Shown in pieces: positions 8,590 to 17,983 of a stretch of DNA of 64,000 nucleotides. The notes under the pieces were generated by a model. The model ran no database searches. It saw nothing but the letters and a program-made list of their open reading frames with translations, and was not told the DNA's origin. Both the position numbers and the translations under genes were made by a program. Source of the stretch: Planococcus sp. APC 4015 (GTDB lineage: Bacteria; Actinomycetota; Actinomycetes; Actinomycetales; Microbacteriaceae); the NCBI GenBank assembly GCA_030407505.1, contig JASDDH010000003.1, positions 62,001 through 126,000 on the forward strand. The letters are read 5' to 3'. Every line of letters begins with the position of its first letter. The first letter of the stretch is position 1.

Positions 8590-10230
8590 TCAGCCGCCGA
8601 GAGCCTCTGTCACCACGGCGCGGGCCTCGGCCTGCACCTCGGCGAGGTGTTCGGGGCCGCGCAGCGACTCCGCGTAGAGCTTGTAGACGTCCTCGGTGCC
8701 CGACGGGCGTGCGGCGAACCATGCGTGCTCGGTCTGCACCTTGAGCCCGCCGATCGCCGCGTCGTTGCCCGGCGCGTGCGACAGCTTGGCGGTGATCGTC
8801 TCACCGGCGAGTTCGGTCGCCGTGACGGCATCCGGAGCCAGCTTGCCCAGCTGCGCCTTCTGCGCCGGGGTCGCCGGCGCGTCGACGCGCTGGTACGCCG
8901 ACGAGCCGTACTCGGCCTCGAGCTCGGCATAGCGCTGCGACGGCGTCTTGCCGGTCACCGCGAGCATCTCGGCCGCCAGCAGGCACAGCAGGATGCCGTC
9001 CTTGTCGGTGGTCCACACGGTGCCGTCGAAGCGCAGGAACGACGCTCCCGCCGACTCCTCGCCGCCGAACGCGATGGATCCGTCGAGCAGGCCCGGCACG
9101 AACCACTTGAACCCGACCGGGACCTCGTACAGCCGGCGACCGAGCGCCGCGACGACCTTGTCGATGATCATGGACGACACGAGGGTCTTGCCCACCGCGG
9201 CATCCGTCGGCCAGCCGTCACGGTGCGAGTACAGGTAGTCGATCGCGACGGCGAGGTAGTGGTTCGGGTTCATGAGCCCGGCATCGGGCGTGACGATGCC
9301 GTGGCGGTCGGCGTCGGCGTCGTTGCCGGTGAGGATGTCGTAGTCGTGGCGCTTCTCCACGAGGGACGCCATGGCCGACGGCGACGACGGATCCATGCGG
9401 ATCTTCTCGTCCCAGTCGAGGGTCATGAACCTCCAAGTCGGGTCGACGTCGGGGTTGACGACGGTCAGGTCGAGCCCGAAGACCTCGCCGATGAGCGCCC
9501 AGTACTCGACCGAGGCACCCCCCAGCGGATCGGCGCCGATCCGCACGCCGGCGCGCTTGATCGCGTCGACGTCGATGATGTTCGCGAGGTCGCGCACGTA
9601 CGCGTCCCGGAAGTCGTACGAACCGAGCGAGTCGGCGTCGAGGTCCTTGAACGGGGTGCGCGCCACGCCCGCGAGGCCCGCAGCGATCAGGTCGTTCGCG
9701 CGGTCGGCGATCCAGCCGGTGGCGTCGGTGTCGGCGGGTCCGCCGTTCGGCGGGTTGTACTTGAAGCCTCCGTCGCGCGGCGGGTTGTGCGACGGCGTCA
9801 CGACGATGCCGTCGGCCCGTCCCGCGTCATCCAGCGCCCTGCCCTTGTTGTATGCGAGGATCGCGTGGCTCAGCGCCGGCGTCGGCACCCACGAGTCACG
9901 GCTGTCGAGCCGCACGTCGATGCCGTTGGCGACGAGCACCTCGACGGCGCTGCGCTCGGCGGGGAGCGACAGGCCGTGGGTGTCGCGGCCGAGGAAGAGC
10001 GGACCTTCGATGCCCTGGCTCTTGCGGTAGTCGACGATCGCCTGGGTCGTGGCGAGGATGTGCGTCTCGTTGAAGCTCGTCGACAGCGACGAGCCGCGAT
10101 GGCCGCTCGTGCCGAAGGCGACGCGCTGTTCGGGCACCGACGGGTCGGGTACGAGGTCGTAGTAGGCGGCGATCAGTTCATCGACGTCGATGAGATCGGA
10201 TGCTTCGGCTGGCTGTCCTGCGCGGCTCAT
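8590..10230 (-). CDS. pgm: Phosphoglucomutase (alpha-D-glucose phosphate-specific)
   Basis: Interconverts glucose-1-phosphate and glucose-6-phosphate in the cytosol, linking glycogen and nucleotide-sugar synthesis with glycolysis. 546 aa, the length typical of bacterial Pgm. Visible motifs are the N-terminal FGTSGHRG, the active-site TPSHNPP with catalytic Ser147, the Mg-binding loop GNDADADRHG (Asp304, 306, 308), the sugar loop FGGEESAGASF, and the C-terminal phosphate-binding RPSGTED. ATG 10230 is the only reasonable start. Divergent from pheA. Confidence 0.97.
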   Translation of the reverse strand: MSRAGQPAEASDLIDVDELIAAYYDLVPDPSVPEQRVAFGTSGHRGSSLSTSFNETHILATTQAIVDYRKSQGIEGPLFLGRDTHGLSLPAERSAVEVLVANGIDVRLDSRDSWVPTPALSHAILAYNKGRALDDAGRADGIVVTPSHNPPRDGGFKYNPPNGGPADTDATGWIADRANDLIAAGLAGVARTPFKDLDADSLGSYDFRDAYVRDLANIIDVDAIKRAGVRIGADPLGGASVEYWALIGEVFGLDLTVVNPDVDPTWRFMTLDWDEKIRMDPSSPSAMASLVEKRHDYDILTGNDADADRHGIVTPDAGLMNPNHYLAVAIDYLYSHRDGWPTDAAVGKTLVSSMIIDKVVAALGRRLYEVPVGFKWFVPGLLDGSIAFGGEESAGASFLRFDGTVWTTDKDGILLCLLAAEMLAVTGKTPSQRYAELEAEYGSSAYQRVDAPATPAQKAQLGKLAPDAVTATELAGETITAKLSHAPGNDAAIGGLKVQTEHAWFAARPSGTEDVYKLYAESLRGPEHLAEVQAEARAVVTEALGG

Positions 10231-10422
10231 GGGTCCAGTCTGCCCCCCAACCGCCCGGCTTGTCGCGGGCTCGTCGGCGGTGCGTGTGCACGATGTCGGC
10301 AGAACGCGGCGCCGTATCGCGACGAGACCCGGAAAGTCGGGGGAGCTGCCCGGGGCCGGGGCCCGGATCTCCGACGTCCTGCACGCCGGCTCCGCCACAC
10401 GTGCGGGGCTAGGCTGTTCCGC

Positions 10423-11382
10423 GTGACAGTCGAGCCGGGCGACACCGCGATCCGCACCTACAGCTTCCTCGGACCCGCCGGCACGTTCACCGAAGCAGCC
10501 CTCGCGCAGGTTCCCGAGGCGCGCGGCCAGCGCTGGCATCCGGTGCGCAATGTCGGCGAGGCGCTCGCCGATGTGGTCGCCGGCCGGTCCGACGCGGCGA
10601 TGATCGCGATCGAGAACTCCGTCGACGGCGGTGTCTCCACGACGCAGGATGCCCTGGCCACCGTCCCCGGGCTGCGCATCGTGGGCGAGTTCCACGTGCC
10701 CGTCGAGTTCGTGCTCGTCGGGCGTCCGGGCATGCGCCTGGCCGACGTGTCGCTCGTGGCGGCGCACCCGGTCGCCTACGCGCAGTGCCTGCTGTGGCTG
10801 ACGCGCGAGCTCCCCTCGCACGCGCACCTCCCCGCGTCCAGCAACGTCGCCAGTGCCGTCGGCATCGTCGACGGCACGAGCGATGCGGATGCCGCGATCG
10901 CGCCCCCCGGCATCCTGGAGCACCACGACCTCGAGCTGCTGGCGGCGAACATCGGCGACAACGCAAACGCCGTGACGCGGTTCGTGCTCGTCAGCCGCAC
11001 GGTCGCGTCGCCCCCGCCGACCGGCGCCGACAAGACCTCGCTCATGGTCGAGCTTCCCGAAGACCACCCGGGCGCCCTGATGGAGATGCTCGAGCAGTTC
11101 GCGACGCGCGGCATCAACTTGTCGCTGCTGGCCTCGCGCCCCATCGGCGACGAGCTCGGCCGGTATCGGTTCGTCATCGACGCCGACGGCCACATCGAGG
11201 ACGAGCGCATGGCGGACGCCCTCATGGGCCTGCGCCGCTTCAGCCCGAAGGTGACGTTCCTGGGTTCGTATCCGCGCGCCGACCGGCAGGTCGTGCGGTA
11301 TCCCGAGCGGTACTCCGACGACGTCTTCGTCGAGGCGCGCGACTGGCTGCGCGGCATCCTGAGCGGCGAACCCGAGTCCTGA
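10423..11382 (+). CDS. pheA: Prephenate dehydratase
   Basis: Converts prephenate to phenylpyruvate in phenylalanine synthesis; monofunctional form, 319 aa from GTG 10423. The catalytic domain starts at TYSFLGPAGTFTEAAL and contains IAIENSVDGGVS and the NAVTRF segment. The C-terminal third is an ACT regulatory domain (GALMEMLEQFATRGINLSLL, then SRP), which gives phenylalanine feedback control in this family. It stands alone, divergent from pgm across a 192-bp promoter region. Confidence 0.96.
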   Translation: MTVEPGDTAIRTYSFLGPAGTFTEAALAQVPEARGQRWHPVRNVGEALADVVAGRSDAAMIAIENSVDGGVSTTQDALATVPGLRIVGEFHVPVEFVLVGRPGMRLADVSLVAAHPVAYAQCLLWLTRELPSHAHLPASSNVASAVGIVDGTSDADAAIAPPGILEHHDLELLAANIGDNANAVTRFVLVSRTVASPPPTGADKTSLMVELPEDHPGALMEMLEQFATRGINLSLLASRPIGDELGRYRFVIDADGHIEDERMADALMGLRRFSPKVTFLGSYPRADRQVVRYPERYSDDVFVEARDWLRGILSGEPES

Positions 11383-11503
11383 CCCGGAGTGCGCGCGCCG
11401 TCGGTGGCGGGATGCGGAGGACGTGCCCGGCACGCCTCGCCGACCGGCCTCGCGTCGGCCTGTCGGCCGAAGAGTCCGCGGCTGGGAACGCCGGGCCCCG
11501 GCG

Positions 11504-12553
11504 TCAGGCCGCGAGAAGCTCCAGGGTCCGGATGCGGCCGGCCGCGGCATCCATCGACTCGCTGTCGTACGCTCCGGCGATCGGCGAGATCATCACTTCG
11601 TCCACGCCGTGGCGCGCCGCGAACTCGGTGAGCTGGGCCTGCACATCCGCGCCGGTGCCGACGAACCACTTCGCCCGCGTCGAGGTCATGATCGACGTCG
11701 CCATGCCGTCGAAGTCGGCGGCTCCGGCCGTCGACTGCTCGACCGACTCGAGCGGGGTCAGCGGCTTGTTCGTGCGCAGGCGCGCCATCATGCGCAGCTG
11801 GGGGAGCGCGCGCTCCTCGGCCTCTTCGGCCGAGTCGGCGGCGATGACGTTCGCCGTGAGGAACGTGCGGGGCGCGGCCAGCGCGTCGGACGGCTGGAAC
11901 TGCGACCGGTACAGTCCGAGCGCGCGGTCCAGGCCCTCGCCCGAGAAGTGGTTCGCGAAGACGTAGGGGAGACCGAGCGCGGCGGCGAGCTGCGCGGAGT
12001 AGTCGCTCGAGCCGAGCAGCCACACCTCGGGCACCGACGTCGGCGCGGGCGTCGCGTGCACGTCGTACGTGCCGCCCGATGCGAACTGCACGGTGGCGCC
12101 TTCGGCCGAGACGAGCGACCGGATGTCACGGACGTGGTCGGGGAACTTGTCGACGTCGCTCGTCGTGCCCGACAGGCGCAGCAGGTGCGAGATCACGGGA
12201 TCGCTGCCGGGGGCGCGGCCGAGTCCGAGGTCGATGCGCCCGGGGGCGAGGGCCTCGAGGGCGGCGAACTGCTCGGCGACGATGAGCGGCGCGTGGTTGG
12301 GCAGCATGACGCCGCCTGATCCGACGCGGATGCGGGTGGTGCGGGCCGCGGCCGCGGCGATGAGCACGGGCGGCGTCGTCGATGCGACCGCCGGCATGTT
12401 GTGGTGCTCGGCGAACCAGTAGCGCCGGTACCCGAGGTCGTCGGCGCGCGCGGCGAGCCCGAGCGACGTGGCGACGGCCTGGGCGCTGGTCTGGCCGACC
12501 CGCACGGGGACGAGGTCGAGGACGGACAGGGCGGGCATCACGGAAGCAGACAT
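11504..12553 (-). CDS. LLM-class flavin-dependent oxidoreductase (luciferase-like)
   Basis: 349 aa from ATG 12553; ATG 12538 (MPALSVLDLVPVR) is an equally good start. Luciferase-like TIM barrel with family features YRRYWFAEHHNMPAVAS near the N-terminus, RIRVGSGGVMLPNHAPLIV, and LGLGRAPGSDP. Such proteins use reduced FMN or F420 for oxygenation or hydride transfer. It begins 43 bp after the alpha-galactosidase stop on the same strand, so it may be read through from the galactoside operon, though no link to sugar use is evident. Confidence 0.9.
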   Translation of the reverse strand: MSASVMPALSVLDLVPVRVGQTSAQAVATSLGLAARADDLGYRRYWFAEHHNMPAVASTTPPVLIAAAAARTTRIRVGSGGVMLPNHAPLIVAEQFAALEALAPGRIDLGLGRAPGSDPVISHLLRLSGTTSDVDKFPDHVRDIRSLVSAEGATVQFASGGTYDVHATPAPTSVPEVWLLGSSDYSAQLAAALGLPYVFANHFSGEGLDRALGLYRSQFQPSDALAAPRTFLTANVIAADSAEEAEERALPQLRMMARLRTNKPLTPLESVEQSTAGAADFDGMATSIMTSTRAKWFVGTGADVQAQLTEFAARHGVDEVMISPIAGAYDSESMDAAAGRIRTLELLAA

Positions 12554-12596
12554 CCCCACGTCCAACCCGCGCGCGGCGCCGGGCATTCCGTGCGGC

Positions 12597-14714
12597 TCAG
12601 GAGCCGATCGCGAGAAGTTCCAGCACGAGTGCCTGCTGCGGGGCGAGCAGCGGCATCGGCAGGCCCGTCTCGGCGAGCAGGCCTCCGGCGAGTCGAGCGC
12701 CGCCCGACGCGAGCCAGGGTGGAGGCTGATCCGCGATCGTCACGGGCGCGCCGCCGATGTCGAGGGCACGGACGTCGTAGACCACGTCGGGATCGAGGCC
12801 CGGGAACCGCACCGCCGGGGGCAGGGCTCCGGCGGCCGAGCCCACCATGGCGACCGAGAACACGGCGTGGCGCCTGCGCTCGTCGACGACGCCGTGGACG
12901 ACCTGCGCGGGGTCGGCGGTGTCCGCCCGCACCGTGCGGCCGGAGTGCAGGAGCGCGCGCAGCCTCTTGTGCTGCGACACCCACTCACCCACCTGGGCGC
13001 GCTCGGCGGGGGAGGCCCGGGAGAGGTCCCACTCGATCCCCGCGCTTCCGAAGAGCGCGGTGGCGAAGCGGAAGGACGCGTCGGCGTGCCGCGCGGTCGT
13101 GTGCGCCCGCGCGTCGCCGACATGGGCTCCCAGGTACTCCGGCGGCAGCAGGATGCCGGCCGAGGCGATGATGCGCTGCCGCTCGAGGGGGTCGTTCGTG
13201 TCGCTCGGCCACACCCGCTGCACCCGCGACAGGATGCCGAGGTCCAAGCGCGCGCCGCCCGACGCGCAGGACTCGATCTCGACTCCGGGGTGCGCCGCGC
13301 GCAGCCGGTCGATGAGCGCGTAGACCGCCGTCGTCTGGGCGTGCGATCCCGCGATGAGCAGGTCGCGGTTGTGGTCCCACTTCAGGTAGGCGATGTCGTA
13401 CGAGCTCAGGAGCGCGTCGAGCGCGTGGAAGACGTGATCGGCGGCGGACGGCACCGTGAGGTCGAGCACCCGCTGGAAGCGCCATTCGGGGTCGTCGGCC
13501 CGGCCGAGCACCCATTCCGGGTGCGCCCGCGCGGCCTCGGAGTCGACGCTGATCATCTCGGGCTCGACCCAGAGGCCGAACTCCATGCCCGCGTCGCGGA
13601 CGAGTCGGATGAGGGGCCCGAGGCCGTCGGGCCATGTCGAGGCGTCGACGCTCCAGTCGCCGAGCGCACGTCGGTCGTCGGAGCGGCCGCGGAACCATCC
13701 GTCGTCGAGGACGAACCGCTCGACGCCGACGTCGCGGGCAGCCTCCACGAGGGGGACGAGGGCGTCGAGGGACTGGCGGAAGTAGACCGCCTCCCACGTG
13801 TTGAGCACGACAGGGCGGGGGATGCCGGGGGCAGCGGTCCACGTGCGCACCCAGGGGTGCACGCGGTCGCTGATGCCGTTGAGACCGTGTGACGAATAGA
13901 CGGCGACGGTCCACGGCGACGTGTACGACCCGCCCGGAGGCAGGATGACTTCGCCGGGCGCCAGGAGCTCGCCCGCGCCGAGCGTCGAGATTCCGAGGCT
14001 GGAGCGCTCGGCCCAGACGTCGGTGTCTCCGCTCCAGGCGGCGTGCACGCCCCAGACCTCGCCGGTCTCCCAGCCGAAGCCCGTGGTGCCCGCCGAGAGG
14101 ACGAAGGCGCTGTCGTGCCCGCCACGACCGTGGCGGCTCTCGCGGGCGTGGACCCCGTGTTCGAGGATGCGGCGTATCGGGCGGCCCTCGCGGGCCCAGA
14201 GGCCCGTGAAGTCGAGCAGTTCGCGTGCGCGCTCGGGGATCGGCAGGACGGGGACGGCCGTGTCGACCCCGAGGTCGTCGTCCCCGAGGTTGGTGACGGT
14301 GAGGCGGCTGCGCAGCACGCCCTGCGGGGTGAGCTCGAGATCGAGGCGGACGCCCACGCCTGCGCCGTCGTCGGCGAGCGAGTACGAGACCTCGGTCCCG
14401 CCGCGGGGTTCGTGGCTGCGGGCGGTCAGCCGCAGGGCGCGCGCCTGCGCGGCGCTCTGCGACGAGGGCGAACGCCAGACCGACAGGGCGGGACGCCCCG
14501 TCCAGCCCTCGCCCACCGTCGGGATCAGCGACACGCGCAGCGGTGAGTCGATCGACGACGGGGGGACGGCGGGCACCGAGGCGGCCGTCAGCTGAGCGAG
14601 CGACTGCTCGTCCAACGGTCCGAGATCCCGTCCCCAGTGGAGCAGGACGGGCACCTCCGCGCCGCGGTCATCGAGGATGACGCTGACGCCCGCGGCGCGG
14701 AGATGGGTCGTCAC
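12597..14714 (-). CDS. Alpha-galactosidase (GH36)
   Basis: Hydrolyses terminal alpha-1,6-galactose from melibiose- or raffinose-type sugars; 705 aa, no signal peptide, hence cytosolic. The three-domain GH36 layout is complete: N-terminal beta-sandwich (1-300), barrel from VLNTWEAVYF, then a C-terminal beta domain. Catalytic residues are visible as YLKWDHNRD (nucleophile Asp447) and WPSDTNDPLER (acid/base Asp505), with VLDDGWF and ESCASGGAR lining the site. GTG 14714 lies 7 bp after the binding-protein stop; longer starts would overlap that gene. It is the fifth gene of the galactoside operon. Confidence 0.95.
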   Translation of the reverse strand: MTTHLRAAGVSVILDDRGAEVPVLLHWGRDLGPLDEQSLAQLTAASVPAVPPSSIDSPLRVSLIPTVGEGWTGRPALSVWRSPSSQSAAQARALRLTARSHEPRGGTEVSYSLADDGAGVGVRLDLELTPQGVLRSRLTVTNLGDDDLGVDTAVPVLPIPERARELLDFTGLWAREGRPIRRILEHGVHARESRHGRGGHDSAFVLSAGTTGFGWETGEVWGVHAAWSGDTDVWAERSSLGISTLGAGELLAPGEVILPPGGSYTSPWTVAVYSSHGLNGISDRVHPWVRTWTAAPGIPRPVVLNTWEAVYFRQSLDALVPLVEAARDVGVERFVLDDGWFRGRSDDRRALGDWSVDASTWPDGLGPLIRLVRDAGMEFGLWVEPEMISVDSEAARAHPEWVLGRADDPEWRFQRVLDLTVPSAADHVFHALDALLSSYDIAYLKWDHNRDLLIAGSHAQTTAVYALIDRLRAAHPGVEIESCASGGARLDLGILSRVQRVWPSDTNDPLERQRIIASAGILLPPEYLGAHVGDARAHTTARHADASFRFATALFGSAGIEWDLSRASPAERAQVGEWVSQHKRLRALLHSGRTVRADTADPAQVVHGVVDERRRHAVFSVAMVGSAAGALPPAVRFPGLDPDVVYDVRALDIGGAPVTIADQPPPWLASGGARLAGGLLAETGLPMPLLAPQQALVLELLAIGS

Positions 14715-14721
14715 GGCGGGA

Positions 14722-16053
14722 TTACTCCGCGACCGGGATGGACTGGGCCTTGAGGGCCTCGATGGTCGACTCCTGGCCACCGGCCAGGGCGTCGGCGAGC
14801 GTCTCGCTGCCGGATGCCGCGGCCTTGAAACCGTCCGACACGTCGGCGTAGGTCTGCGTCATGGTCGGTCCCCACACGAAGTCGGGGTTGACCTGGGTCG
14901 CAGCCTGGGCGAACACCTCGTAGATGGCCTGTCCGCCGTAGAACTCCACGCCCTCGGCGAGTGCGGGCAGTTCGAGGCCGGCCGTGGTGGCCGGGTAGAT
15001 CTGCGCGGTCGCGTTGAGCGAGGTGAGGGCTTCGGAATCGGTGTTGAGCCAGAGCGCGAACTTCGCCGCCTCGTAGAGGTGGTCGGTGCCGTTGAACACG
15101 GCGACCGACGAGCCGCCCCAGTTTCCGGCCGCCTCTTCGCCGCTCTCCCACTGCGGAGCCAGCGCCACGGACCACTTGCCCGACGTGTCGGGTGCGCCGC
15201 TGAGGATGGAGTTGGCGCCCCACACGGCCGAGTTCCACGTCCACACCTCGCTGGAGTTGTAGGCGTTGTTCCACTCGTCGGTCCAGGCCGGGTAGGTCGA
15301 GACGAGGTCGTTCTCCAGCAGGTCCTGCCAGTAGTCGGCCACCTTGACCGATTCCGGGCTGGTGAGGTCCACCGTCCAGGACTCGCCGTCGTTGGCGAAC
15401 CACTCGCCGCCCGCCTGCCAGACGAATCCGGCGAACTGGTTGATGTCGGTCTGCGAGAAGTTGGTGATGTAGCCGCCGAGTTCGCGCACCTTCACCGCAG
15501 CCTCGCGGTACTCCTCCCACGTCGTGGGAACCGCGATGCCGTTCTGCTCGAAGAGGTCGGAGCGGTAGAACAGGCCCATGGGGCCCTGATCCTGCGGGAT
15601 GCCGTAGACCTCGGACTCGGTGCCGAGGGTGACCTGGCCCCACGTCCACGGAAGGAACTGGTCCTCGGCGGCGAGCACCTCTTCGCACGCGGCGAGGTCC
15701 TCGAGCCCGTCCTGCACGCGGAAGTTCGGAAGCGCGTCATACTCGATCTGCCCGAGGTCGGGCGCGTTGCCCGCTTCGAGCTGGTTGAAGAAGTTCTGAT
15801 AGGTGCCGGCGTTGCCGGACGGACCCGTCTGGACTTCGACCTGGATCTCGGGGTTCTCCTCGTTCCAGATGGCGACGGCATCCTCGATGCCGGGGATCCA
15901 CGAGGTGAACGACAGCGTCACGTCACCCTCGGACGGCGTGCAGTCGCCGCCTCCCGATGCGTCGGTGGAGCCGGATCCGCCGGCGCAGCCGGCGACGGTG
16001 AGGGCTGCTGTTGCGAGCAGGGCAGCGGTGACCGCTCGTGTTGTCTTGCGCAT
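14722..16053 (-). CDS. ABC sugar transporter solute-binding lipoprotein
   Basis: 443 aa. Lipoprotein signal peptide with lipobox LTVAGC near residue 22, followed by a Gly/Ser-rich tether. The SBP_bac_1 fold is supported by VTLSFTSWIPGIEDAV, GIPQDQGPMGLFYRSDLFEQ and WLNTDSEAL. The start ATG 16053 has an AGAGAG-type Shine-Dalgarno just upstream. Its operon has both alpha- and beta-galactosidase, so the expected ligand is a galactose-containing oligosaccharide (inference). Confidence 0.94.
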   Translation of the reverse strand: MRKTTRAVTAALLATAALTVAGCAGGSGSTDASGGGDCTPSEGDVTLSFTSWIPGIEDAVAIWNEENPEIQVEVQTGPSGNAGTYQNFFNQLEAGNAPDLGQIEYDALPNFRVQDGLEDLAACEEVLAAEDQFLPWTWGQVTLGTESEVYGIPQDQGPMGLFYRSDLFEQNGIAVPTTWEEYREAAVKVRELGGYITNFSQTDINQFAGFVWQAGGEWFANDGESWTVDLTSPESVKVADYWQDLLENDLVSTYPAWTDEWNNAYNSSEVWTWNSAVWGANSILSGAPDTSGKWSVALAPQWESGEEAAGNWGGSSVAVFNGTDHLYEAAKFALWLNTDSEALTSLNATAQIYPATTAGLELPALAEGVEFYGGQAIYEVFAQAATQVNPDFVWGPTMTQTYADVSDGFKAAASGSETLADALAGGQESTIEALKAQSIPVAE

Positions 16054-16103
16054 GTTCTCTCTTTCTTGGTGGGGGTGGGACCGTCCGTGGTGCGGGCGGG
16101 GGT

Positions 16104-17042
16104 TCACTTGAGCGCGCCGGAGCCGAGCCCGTTGCGCCAGTAGCGCTGCAGGATCAGGAACGTGATGATCAGCGGCACGATCGAGATCAGGGAGCCGATC
16201 AGCACGTAGGTGCGCAGCTCCGGGAACTGGTTGATGGTCGAGTTCCAGGCGTAGAGGCCGTAGGTGACCGGGAACAGCTCTTCGCTGCGGAGCATGATCA
16301 GCGGCAGGAAGAAGTTGTTCCAGATCGACACGAACTGGAACAGGAACACCGTGACCAGCGCGGGGAACATGAGGCGCACCGAGATCGTGAAGTACGTGCG
16401 CACCTCGCCCGCACCGTCCAGACGGCTCGCCTCGAGCAGCTCGTCGGGCACGGACGCCTCGGCGAACACGCGGGTGAGGTACACCCCGAACGGGCTCACG
16501 ATGCTGGGCAGGAAGACCGCCCAGAAGGTGTTGGTGAGCTCGACCTGGCTGAACAGGAGGAACAGCGGGAGGGCGAGGGCGGTCGCCGGCACGAGGACTC
16601 CGCCGAGGACGACGTTGAAGATCGTCTCGCGGCCGCGGAACTGATACTTCGCCAGGGCGTAACCGCACATCCCGGCGAGGATCGTGGCGACGAGCGCGCC
16701 GACGCCGGCGTACAGCGCGCTGTTGAGCAGCCACCGCAGGTAGACGCCGTCGCGATAGGTGAAGAGCCCGGTGAGGTTCTCCATGAACTGCGGCTCGGCG
16801 AACCACAGCGGGTTCGTCGAGAACAGGTCGCCGCGCGACTTCGTCGAGGCGACCAGGAGCCACCAGATCGGTGTCAGGAAGTACAGCGTGAAGACGGTCA
16901 TCACGAGGAAGGCGGCGGCTCGGGGCACCACGCCCTCCCGGGGGCCGCGGCCGTTCTGGCTGCGCCGCTTCCCGCCGGTCACGATCGCGCGGGTGTCCAG
17001 CGACGACGTGCGCGGGGCATCGGGATTGGTCGCGAGGCTCAT
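16104..17042 (-). CDS. ABC sugar transporter permease, MalG type
   Basis: 312 aa, six helices after a long polar N-terminus (about 45 residues). Signature segments are GVLVPATALALPLFLLF, SPFGVYLTRVFAEASVPDEL and the EAA-like loop EASRLDGAGEV. ATG 17042 overlaps the stop of the upstream permease by 4 bp (ATGA). Partner of the MalF-type permease at 17039-17983 and of the binding protein downstream. Confidence 0.94.
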   Translation of the reverse strand: MSLATNPDAPRTSSLDTRAIVTGGKRRSQNGRGPREGVVPRAAAFLVMTVFTLYFLTPIWWLLVASTKSRGDLFSTNPLWFAEPQFMENLTGLFTYRDGVYLRWLLNSALYAGVGALVATILAGMCGYALAKYQFRGRETIFNVVLGGVLVPATALALPLFLLFSQVELTNTFWAVFLPSIVSPFGVYLTRVFAEASVPDELLEASRLDGAGEVRTYFTISVRLMFPALVTVFLFQFVSIWNNFFLPLIMLRSEELFPVTYGLYAWNSTINQFPELRTYVLIGSLISIVPLIITFLILQRYWRNGLGSGALK

Positions 17043-17983
17043 GATGCCGCCTTCCGCCGGGTGAGTCTGAGGAACGTGAAGGACAGGATGAACGTCGCGA
17101 GGGCGAGCACCACCGACATGGCTGCTGCCAGCGGCACGTTCGGCACCGAGCTGGTCGCATAGATCGTCATGTTCGGCGTGTAGGTGCTCGTGACCGCCGA
17201 GCTGAACGCCCGGAAGGTCTGCGGCTCGGCCAGCAGCTGCAGGGTGCCGATGATCGACAGCACGCTGGTGAGCACGAGAGACGGGCGCACGAGCGGGATC
17301 TTGATCGACCAGGCCATGCGCAGCTGCCCGGCGCCGTCCAGACGCGCGGCCTCGTAGATGTCGGTCGGGATCGACAGCAGGGTCGAGTAGATGATCAGCA
17401 TGTTGTAGCCGACGAAGACCCAGGTGACGACGTTCGCGATCGACCAGAGCACGAAATCCGCCGAGAGCAGGTCGACCTGACTCGTCAGCGCCGTGAACGG
17501 CGAGAGTCGAGGGGAGTAGAGGAAGCCCCACATGATGGCCGCGATGACGCCGGGCACCGCGTACGGCACGAAGAAGGCGAGCCGGAAGAACCGCTTGCCC
17601 TTCAGCAGCGGCGAGTCGAGCAGCAGCGCGAACAGAAGCGCGAGGCCGAGCATCACGGGCACCTGCACGACGCCGAACAGCAGGACGCGGCCGACGGACT
17701 GCCAGAACACCTCGTTCTCGAAGACCCGCGCGTACTGCGTGAGGCCGCCGAACACCTCGGTGGCCTGCCCGAAGGTGCCTTCTCGCTCGACGACCTGGAG
17801 CGACTTCCAGATCGCGTAGCAGATCGGCACGAGATAGAACAGGATGAACAGCGCCGCGAACGGCCCGACGAAGACGAGCAGCGCACCGACCGGGGCGGTG
17901 CGGCTGCGCGGCTTCCGTCTGCGAGCCGCCGACCCTGTCGGCGGGGGTGCGAGCGCCGCGGTGGCGACGGGGGTAGAGCTCAT
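17039..17983 (-). CDS. ABC sugar transporter permease, MalF type
   Basis: 314 aa. A basic N-terminus (ARRRKPRSR) precedes helix 1 (GALLVFVGPFAALFILFYLV). The EAA loop reads EAARLDGAGQLRM followed by KIPLVRPS. Its ATG overlaps the stop of the GH42 gene by 4 bp, and its stop overlaps the next permease start by 4 bp, so translation is coupled along the operon. No ATPase gene is in the operon. Confidence 0.94.
   Translation of the reverse strand: MSSTPVATAALAPPPTGSAARRRKPRSRTAPVGALLVFVGPFAALFILFYLVPICYAIWKSLQVVEREGTFGQATEVFGGLTQYARVFENEVFWQSVGRVLLFGVVQVPVMLGLALLFALLLDSPLLKGKRFFRLAFFVPYAVPGVIAAIMWGFLYSPRLSPFTALTSQVDLLSADFVLWSIANVVTWVFVGYNMLIIYSTLLSIPTDIYEAARLDGAGQLRMAWSIKIPLVRPSLVLTSVLSIIGTLQLLAEPQTFRAFSSAVTSTYTPNMTIYATSSVPNVPLAAAMSVVLALATFILSFTFLRLTRRKAAS

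Noticed and set aside
8407..10422. Long plus-strand frame upstream of pheA
   Set aside because: Antisense to pgm, with low-complexity Arg/Val-rich translation; pheA starts at GTG 10423.
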